A DNA stretch of 21,436 nt, from assembly GCA_046484325.1 (NCBI GenBank), contig JAWOJB010000081.1:1-21436 (forward strand), read 5' to 3'. This document shows, in pieces, positions 14,528 to 19,247 of this stretch. Position numbers and translations under genes: made by a program. This DNA comes from JAWOJB01 sp046484325. GTDB lineage: Bacteria; Actinomycetota; Acidimicrobiia; Spongiisociales; ZC4RG35. Under the pieces are notes generated by a model. That model saw only the letters and a list, made by a program, of their open reading frames with translations. It ran no database searches and was not told where the DNA came from. Position 1 is the stretch's first letter. Every line of letters begins with the position of its first letter.

Positions 14528-14681
14528 GCCGGCCCCGGGCCCCGCCTCCGGGTCGGTACGATCGCCGGGAGGTAGGGGGACCGGACTCCTCACGACCCGG
14601 CCTGGAGAGGCGGCTCCCCTTCCGCCACACTCCGCGGGAGACAAAGCCGGGCGAGCCGGGAGGTAGGGGTTACTGGCCCGA

Positions 14682-14717
14682 CCCCGAGTCATCCGACCGG
14701 ACCCGGACGACTCGGGG
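14682..14717. promoter_or_regulatory. Long inverted repeat abutting a -10 box
   Basis: CCCCGAGTCATCCG (14682-14695) and CGGACGACTCGGGG (14704-14717) pair over 14 bp with one mismatch around an 8-nt loop. TAGCTT follows at once, so the repeat covers the -35 region of the alpha-hydroxyacid dehydrogenase promoter. It could be an operator, or alternatively the terminator of the LuxR-type gene, whose stop is 155 nt upstream. Nothing else is assigned in 14528-14681. Confidence 0.5.
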
Positions 14718-14723
14718 TAGCTT
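14718..14723 (+). promoter_or_regulatory. -10 box (TAGCTT) of the alpha-hydroxyacid dehydrogenase gene
   Basis: TAGCTT lies 29 nt before the ATG at 14753, giving a leader of about 22 nt with only a weak AAGG ribosome binding site. Confidence 0.35.
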
Positions 14724-14752
14724 GCAGTCGTCTCCGAGCAAGGTTCGGGTCG

Positions 14753-15979
14753 ATGGCGTCGTTCGTGGAGTCGCTCAGGGCGGTGATCCGGTTCCGCCGG
14801 CCGGAGCTCGATCCGGTGGAACGCCGGTTGGCTAGGGCGGCCAACGTCGGCGACCTCCGCCGGATCGCCCGGCACCGCCTGCCCCGGGGGGTGTTCGACT
14901 ACGTGGACGGGGCGGCCGAGGACGAGCTCACGGCGGCCCGCAACGTCGCCGAGTTCTCGAGGTTCGAGTGGCGCCCCCGGGTGCTGCGCGAGGTGGGCGA
15001 GGTCGACCCGAGCCGGGAGATCCTCGGGGTACGGGCCTCGATCCCGCTCGTCCTCGCCCCCACCGGGTTCACCCGCATCGTCGATCCTGCCGGGGAGCTG
15101 GCCGTGGCAGCCGAAGCCGCCCAGGCCGGGATCACCTACACCCTGTCGAGCCTGGCCACCCGCTCGATCGAGGAGGTGCGGGCCGTCTCGGGAGGAGAGC
15201 TGTGGTTCCAGGTCTACCTATGGCGGGACCGGGGCCTGGTCGCCGAGCTGCTCGAACGAGCTCTTGCCGCCCGCTACAGCGCCATCGTCATCACCGTGGA
15301 CACCGCCGTCCTTGGCCGGCGGGAACGCGACGTCCGTCGCGGCTTCACCCTGCCCCCCGCTCTCGGCCCGTCCACGATCGTCGACGGCCTCCGCCATCCG
15401 GGGTGGACCCTCGACTTCCTGCGCAACGAGCCGATCCGGTTCGCCAATGTGACCGGCCGGGCAGTGGGCGATGGCACCGACCCGGTGTCCCTCTCCGAGT
15501 ATGTCTCGGCCCAGTTCGACCCCTCGCTGTCGTGGAGCGACCTCGCCTGGTTCCGGGAACGGTGGCCCGGGAAAGTGGTCCTCAAAGGAGTCCAGACGGT
15601 CGACGACGCGCTCATCGCCGCCCGGGAGGGGGTCGACGCCGTGGCACTGTCCAACCACGGAGGGCGCCAGCTCGACGGCGCTCCCCCACCCGTGCTGCTG
15701 GTCGAGCCGGTGGTCGACGCGGTCGGCGGCGAGATCGAGGTCATCTGCGACGGGGGCATCCGCCGAGGATCCGACATCGTCAAGGCGGTCGCCCTGGGCG
15801 CCACCGCCGGCATGGCGGGCCGGGCATACCTGTACGGGCTCGGCGCGGGCGGTGCACGCGGCGTCCGGCACGTCCTCTCGATGCTCGGCGAGGACGTCCG
15901 CCGGACCATGGCGTTGCTCGGGTGCGCGTCGGTCGCCGAGCTCGACCGGGAGCTGATCCGCCGGCTCCCGGACGGGTAA
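14753..15979 (+). CDS. FMN-dependent alpha-hydroxyacid dehydrogenase/oxidase (lactate dehydrogenase-like)
   Basis: A 408-aa TIM-barrel flavoenzyme of the LldD/glycolate oxidase family: DLRRIARHRLPRGVFDYVDG at the start, IPLVLAPTGFTRIV, then FQVYLWRDRG, ITVDTAVLGRRERDVRRGF and VVLKGVQTVDDA (active-site Lys). The catalytic base is His302 in S-N-H-G-G-R-Q-L-D-G, and the phosphate-binding CDGGIRRGSDIVKA follows. It oxidises 2-hydroxyacids to 2-oxoacids; (S)-lactate is the likeliest substrate, but mandelate, glycolate or a mycofactocin-linked role (MftD-like) cannot be excluded. There is no N-terminal membrane segment. It is single, with its own promoter, and ends in repeat copy G facing the ThuA gene. 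Confidence 0.9.
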   Translation: MASFVESLRAVIRFRRPELDPVERRLARAANVGDLRRIARHRLPRGVFDYVDGAAEDELTAARNVAEFSRFEWRPRVLREVGEVDPSREILGVRASIPLVLAPTGFTRIVDPAGELAVAAEAAQAGITYTLSSLATRSIEEVRAVSGGELWFQVYLWRDRGLVAELLERALAARYSAIVITVDTAVLGRRERDVRRGFTLPPALGPSTIVDGLRHPGWTLDFLRNEPIRFANVTGRAVGDGTDPVSLSEYVSAQFDPSLSWSDLAWFRERWPGKVVLKGVQTVDDALIAAREGVDAVALSNHGGRQLDGAPPPVLLVEPVVDAVGGEIEVICDGGIRRGSDIVKAVALGATAGMAGRAYLYGLGAGGARGVRHVLSMLGEDVRRTMALLGCASVAELDRELIRRLPDG

Positions 15980-16017
15980 TTCCGACCCGACCGCTACTCG
16001 AGATCGGCCGCCTCGTA

Positions 16018-16066
16018 GATTGAGCAACGGCGTGGCCTGAGGCCATCTATCTGCTCAACGAATCGG
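16018..16066. repeat. Dispersed 3'-end inverted repeat, copy G
   Basis: GATTGAGCAAC (16018-16028) and TGCTCAACGAATCGG (16052-16066), with an inner hairpin TGGCC-TGA-GGCCA. The outer bases are diverged but remain partly complementary. It lies between convergent stops: 38 nt after the + gene and 14 nt after the - gene. Confidence 0.82.
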
Positions 16067-16080
16067 TGAGACCGACCTCG

Positions 16081-16956
16081 CTACCGCGAGAAAGGTGCTC
16101 GGGGAGGCCGCCTTCGAGCGGGCATGGCGGGATAGGGCCGCCCTCCACCTCGCCCAGCTGTGAACGGGTGACCGGCCGAGGCGTCGCCGGCCCAGCCGGC
16201 CGCCCAACGGATGGCGTTGACCAGCACCCTGCGGACCAGCGGCTCGGCGAACGCCTCGGAGGCATGGCCGAATCCCGTGTAGACCGATCGGCCACCTGCA
16301 TATTCGTGGGCCCACATGATCGGGTGGGGGTTGCCCATCCCTCCCCCCTCGTACGTGGCCTCGTCGACCACGGCGAGGATCGTGACGCCGGGGCCGGGGA
16401 CGCCCCGGAAGTCGTACCATTCCTCGACCCGTTCAAAACGGGCCGGGAGGCCCTCGGTGACCGGGTGATCGGTTGCCACCACCTCGACCGTCGCGAGTTG
16501 GGGATCGGGATGGCGGGCGAAGTACGCGCCGACCAGCCCCCCGTACCACGGCCAGTCGTACTCGGTGTCGGCGGCGGCGTGGATCCCGACGAAACCGCCG
16601 CCACCACCGACGAACTTCTCCATCGCCCGTTGCCCGCTCTCGTCCAACACATCCCCGGTGGTGTTGAGGAAGACGATCACCTCGAATCGAGCGAGGCCTG
16701 TGTCGGTGAACACGCCCGGATCCTCGGTGGCGACGACGGCGAACGCGTGCTCCGCTCCCAGCTCGGTGAGGGCCGTGATCCCTGCCGGGATCGAGTCGTG
16801 GGCGAAACCAGCGGTCCGGTGGAACACGAGGACGGAGGGCTCCCGGCTGGACGCCGGATCGGTGGAGGGAGTCGTCGAGAAGGGCGGTAACGGAGCCGAG
16901 TCGCCGCATGCGGCCAGCACGGCGGCGACCAGCACGAAGGCCGGGAACAACCTCAC
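16081..16956 (-). CDS. ThuA-like domain lipoprotein
   Basis: A 291-aa protein. The N-terminus MRLFPAFVLVAAVLAAC is a lipoprotein signal with lipobox L-A-A-C (Cys17), so the protein is exported and membrane-anchored. The body is a ThuA (trehalose-utilisation/class I amidotransferase-like) domain: VLVFHRTAGFAHDSIPAGI, then GGGGGFVGIHAAADTEYDWP, ERVEEWYDF and RSVYTGFGHASEAF. Function in this family is poorly defined, with links to sugar metabolism. I chose the GTG at 16956 over one at 16965 because TATCGT lies exactly 7 nt upstream, indicating a leaderless mRNA, and because the shorter form gives a better signal peptide. The last 30 residues are Arg/Pro-rich and look like a non-homologous tail. 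Confidence 0.87.
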   Translation of the reverse strand: MRLFPAFVLVAAVLAACGDSAPLPPFSTTPSTDPASSREPSVLVFHRTAGFAHDSIPAGITALTELGAEHAFAVVATEDPGVFTDTGLARFEVIVFLNTTGDVLDESGQRAMEKFVGGGGGFVGIHAAADTEYDWPWYGGLVGAYFARHPDPQLATVEVVATDHPVTEGLPARFERVEEWYDFRGVPGPGVTILAVVDEATYEGGGMGNPHPIMWAHEYAGGRSVYTGFGHASEAFAEPLVRRVLVNAIRWAAGWAGDASAGHPFTAGRGGGRPYPAMPARRRPPRAPFSR

Positions 16957-16963
16957 GGCGAGC

Positions 16964-16969
16964 ACGATA
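16964..16969 (-). promoter_or_regulatory. -10 box (TATCGT) giving a leaderless ThuA mRNA
   Basis: TATCGT on the - strand is followed by 7 nt and the GTG at 16956. There is no Shine-Dalgarno sequence. This decides the start of the lipoprotein gene. Confidence 0.45.
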
Positions 16970-17007
16970 CGCGGTGGCCAGGGCCGTCACAGGTTGGAGG
17001 AGCACGG

Positions 17008-17013
17008 CATACT
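17008..17013 (+). promoter_or_regulatory. -10 box (CATACT) giving a leaderless mRNA
   Basis: CATACT lies 6 nt before the GTG at 17020. The nearest purine-rich sequence (GGAGGAG) is about 15 nt from the start codon, too far to act as a ribosome binding site. Confidence 0.4.
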
Positions 17014-17019
17014 GACCCG

Positions 17020-17331
17020 GTGACCGAGCCCGCGACCGAGCGCCGGCCTCTTCCGCCGTTCCCGACCTCCGTCAAGGCTGTCCTCTGGGTCCAAGTGGTG
17101 CTGGCCCTCGGATGGGGAGGGATCGCGATGCTCTCGGCGGGCAGCGCCGGCGAGTGGGCCGACCTGGTCAGGGTCGTCGGCGCGATGCTCGTGGTCGCCT
17201 ACCTCACAGGCATCGGGATCGCCGCCCTGCTCGGCAAGTTCGTCCTGCGCAGCCCCAGCTTCCGGATCGCCGCCCTCGTATTGCTCCCACCGCTCGCCAC
17301 CTGGCTCTTCATCCTCGTCGCTCGCGCCTGA
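17020..17331 (+). CDS. Small three-TM membrane protein
   Basis: A 103-aa protein with no family I can name. A proline-rich polar N-terminus (MTEPATERRPLPPFPTSVK) leads into three hydrophobic stretches, about 20-38 (AVLWVQVVLALGWGGIAML), 50-72 (VVGAMLVVAYLTGIGIAALL) and 82-101 (RIAALVLLPPLATWLFILV). It would span the cytoplasmic membrane. The start is the GTG at 17020 behind CATACT. It is divergent from the ThuA lipoprotein across 63 bp and lies 64 bp before a second membrane-protein gene on the same strand, perhaps an operon. Confidence 0.68.
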   Translation: MTEPATERRPLPPFPTSVKAVLWVQVVLALGWGGIAMLSAGSAGEWADLVRVVGAMLVVAYLTGIGIAALLGKFVLRSPSFRIAALVLLPPLATWLFILVARA

Positions 17332-17395
17332 GCGCGTCACCCCGCCGACCGTCGCCGCTCGTCCGCTCATCGACACCGACGAGGAGGACATCCCC

Positions 17396-17947
17396 ATGGC
17401 CGGAGCGCGCACATCCGGGTACGTCGATCGGAGGGCGGCGTTCACCGCCGCGGGCGCCTGGTTCTTGGTCCCGATCGGAACCACGCTCTCGGAGGCATGG
17501 TGGCCTGCGTGGGGGATGATGTGGCCGGCACTGCTGGTCGCCGGTGCGCTCATGATCGTGCTCGCGTACCGCGCGACCCTTCCCGGGCGTTCGGCGGCCG
17601 TGTGGGCCGGTCTGGGTCTGCTCACCCTGGGCCTGACCGTGTCGCTCGTGGCGGCATGGGCGGTGCCGGTCTGGACGGCCGCCTACGGCCTCGGCATGCT
17701 GCTCGCCACCACGGGCAGCCGATTCCGGCTCCCCGGGTGGATCACCGGGGCCAGCCTCGTCGCCGCCACCGCCCTCTTCTTCGCGCTCACCTGGATGCAG
17801 GTCGGGACGCCCGACGAGTACGGCGACTACCCGGTGGCATGGGTCGCCGCCACCTGCATCGGGGCCCTCGGCGCGGCGGCCGGAATGGTGCTGTGGGCCC
17901 GTGAGACGGCCGGACTCCCGACGCCGGCCGAGGCCACACTGGGTTGA
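17396..17947 (+). CDS. Five- to six-TM membrane protein of unknown function
   Basis: A 183-aa, strongly hydrophobic protein. Segments lie near residues 14-30 (AAFTAAGAWFLVPIGTTL), 38-58 (WGMMWPALLVAGALMIVLAY), 66-105 (two spans, AVWAGLGLLTLGLTVSLVAA onward), 115-135 (WITGASLVAATALFFALTW) and 150-170 (WVAATCIGALGAAAGMVLW). No transporter or enzyme signature is visible. The ATG at 17396 has GAGGAGGA about 8 nt upstream. It follows the three-TM gene closely and ends 49 nt before repeat copy H, which separates it from the convergent serine hydrolase gene. Confidence 0.75.
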   Translation: MAGARTSGYVDRRAAFTAAGAWFLVPIGTTLSEAWWPAWGMMWPALLVAGALMIVLAYRATLPGRSAAVWAGLGLLTLGLTVSLVAAWAVPVWTAAYGLGMLLATTGSRFRLPGWITGASLVAATALFFALTWMQVGTPDEYGDYPVAWVAATCIGALGAAAGMVLWARETAGLPTPAEATLG

Positions 17948-17996
17948 CAGCTCGCGCCAACCCTCGCAGTGGATAGATTCGTCGCCCTCGGCCCGG

Positions 17997-18046
17997 ATGA
18001 TTGAGCAACCGCGAGGGCTGTGGCCACCTCGTTGCTCAATGAACGG
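17997..18046. repeat. Dispersed 3'-end inverted repeat, copy H
   Basis: ATGATTGAGCAAC (17997-18009) and GTTGCTCAATGAACGG (18031-18046). The inner stem CGAGG/CCTCG encloses a GGC...GCC-like loop with TGTGG. It lies between convergent stops: 49 nt after the + gene and 15 nt after the - gene. Confidence 0.87.
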
Positions 18047-18061
18047 CAGGACGATGCCGAT

Positions 18062-19153
18062 TCAGCCGCCCGAGTCGGCGATGAGGCGCTCCGCCACCCA
18101 GCCGGCCACCTCCTCGACGGTGGCCACGCCCTCCCGCCAGCCCCGCCACCCGGTGGTGAGGACGGCGACGACGTAGCGGGGCTCGCCCGTCTCGTCCGAC
18201 ACCACCCCCACCGAGTTGGCGGTGACCCCGGCAAACCCGTTCTTCTGGGCCACCTGCCAGCCGTCCGGCACCCCGGCCGTAACCCCCCAGGTCTGATCCG
18301 GGACCACCGAGGTCATCAGCCACCAGGCAAACCTGCGAGAGACCTCATCGAGCGGCCCCCACTCCCCCACGAGCACCTGACGCAGGAGGTCGACCTGGTC
18401 CTCGGCCGACGTCCGGGTCCGTCCCCAAGCCGACCCTCTGTCCGCGGTGGCGGTGGTCTCGTCAAGCTCGAAGGCGGCCACTTGGCGGGCGAACCAGGGC
18501 GACCCGCCGAAGTGGCGCCACAGCCGGCGCACCGGTCCGTTGGCCGACTCGGCGATCATCGGCTCGAGCTGGGACCGCTCCCAGGCGGTCGGAGCCCGGC
18601 CGGCCCGTTGCGCCTCGAGCAGGGTCCCGGCCATCACCATCACCTTGAACACCGATGCGGTCGGCTGGCGTCGTTCGGGGTGGAGGGAGTACGAGCATCC
18701 GGTGGCGAGATCGTGGGCGTGGGCGGTGACCGACACCCCCGGATGCCGGGAGGCGAGCGCCGCCACCCGGGATGGCGTGAACGGCGAAGTCGCGCACACC
18801 GTGAGACCCATGGCCCGCACGAAGCGCCAGGCGAACTCGGCCTGGGTCGTGTCGACCGCCGACGGCGCCACGTCGATACCGCCGATGTCGGACCAGAAGC
18901 TCGGCTCGACGCCGGGAGCGGCGTATCCGGAGACGGTGACCCGGGCGCGTGCCACCGCCGAGGGGGTCAGCGGCGGATCGGGGCACGGCCCGACCCGGGA
19001 CGGACCGCAGCCGTCCACGATTCCCCGGGCGACCAGCCACCGCAGCGCCGGCTCCTCGGGCGGAGCCTCATCCGGTTCAGCGAGCGCGGGTGCCGGCCAC
19101 GCCTGTCCGACCGTGGCGGCGAGCGCGAGAACGGCGAGGGCGCGTCGGAGCAT
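18062..19153 (-). CDS. Secreted serine hydrolase (class A beta-lactamase/PBP-like)
   Basis: A 363-aa exported protein with a signal peptide, about residues 1-25 (LAVLALAATVGQAWPAPALA). Residues 37-115 resemble SLH-type repeats (LRWLVARGIVDGCGP, PLTPSAVARARVTVSG). The hydrolase domain follows, with nucleophile motif Ser167-V-F-Lys170, second motif S203-A-N205 (as S-D-N) and third motif K304-N-G306 (as K-T-G). All three active-site motifs are therefore present in order, two in variant form. It could be a D,D-peptidase or a beta-lactamase; the general-base Glu of class A enzymes is not obvious, which argues against a true beta-lactamase. The ATG at 19153 has a TAGCCT -10 box 12 nt upstream and essentially no leader. 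Confidence 0.83.
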   Translation of the reverse strand: MLRRALAVLALAATVGQAWPAPALAEPDEAPPEEPALRWLVARGIVDGCGPSRVGPCPDPPLTPSAVARARVTVSGYAAPGVEPSFWSDIGGIDVAPSAVDTTQAEFAWRFVRAMGLTVCATSPFTPSRVAALASRHPGVSVTAHAHDLATGCSYSLHPERRQPTASVFKVMVMAGTLLEAQRAGRAPTAWERSQLEPMIAESANGPVRRLWRHFGGSPWFARQVAAFELDETTATADRGSAWGRTRTSAEDQVDLLRQVLVGEWGPLDEVSRRFAWWLMTSVVPDQTWGVTAGVPDGWQVAQKNGFAGVTANSVGVVSDETGEPRYVVAVLTTGWRGWREGVATVEEVAGWVAERLIADSGG

Positions 19154-19165
19154 GAGGTCACGGCG

Positions 19166-19171
19166 AGGCTA
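19166..19171 (-). promoter_or_regulatory. -10 box (TAGCCT) of the serine hydrolase gene
   Basis: TAGCCT on the - strand ends 12 nt before the ATG at 19153, giving a leader of only about 5 nt. It faces an identical hexamer at 19235 for the divergent gene. Confidence 0.4.
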
Positions 19172-19206
19172 CCCATGACCTGGCCGGCCGGGAGGCGACC
19201 CGGCTT

Positions 19207-19225
19207 CCCCCGGCGGTGCCGGGGG
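19207..19225. promoter_or_regulatory. Perfect palindrome over the -35 position of the cyclase-ATPase gene
   Basis: CCCCCGGC (19207-19214) and GCCGGGGG (19218-19225) around GGT. The -10 box TAGCCT starts 9 bp later, so the palindrome covers the -35 position. It is an operator candidate for both divergent genes. Confidence 0.4.
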
Positions 19226-19234
19226 CCCCGGGGC

Positions 19235-19240
19235 TAGCCT
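19235..19240 (+). promoter_or_regulatory. -10 box (TAGCCT) giving a leaderless mRNA
   Basis: TAGCCT lies exactly 7 nt before the GTG at 19248, with no Shine-Dalgarno sequence. This decides the start of the cyclase-ATPase gene. Confidence 0.5.
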
Positions 19241-19247
19241 GACCGGC

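Noticed and set aside
14560..14690. Riboswitch-like sequence (GAGACAAAGCC, GGTAGGGGTTAC) recalling a cyclic di-GMP aptamer
   Set aside because: The diagnostic GGCAAACC half and the paired layout are missing, so the similarity is too short to support a call.
11530..14835. Long + strand open frames (11530-13269 and 13333-14835)
   Set aside because: They run antisense to the 720-aa gene and across the LuxR-type gene in another frame, with low-complexity translations typical of high-GC shadows.
17944..17979. TTGACA followed by TAGATT as a + strand promoter
   Set aside because: The spacing is 24 bp rather than about 17, and no + strand gene follows.
2620..18046. CRISPR array
   Set aside because: The seven similar repeats are kilobases apart, are inverted repeats with long arms, and lie at gene ends; there are no spacers or cas genes.
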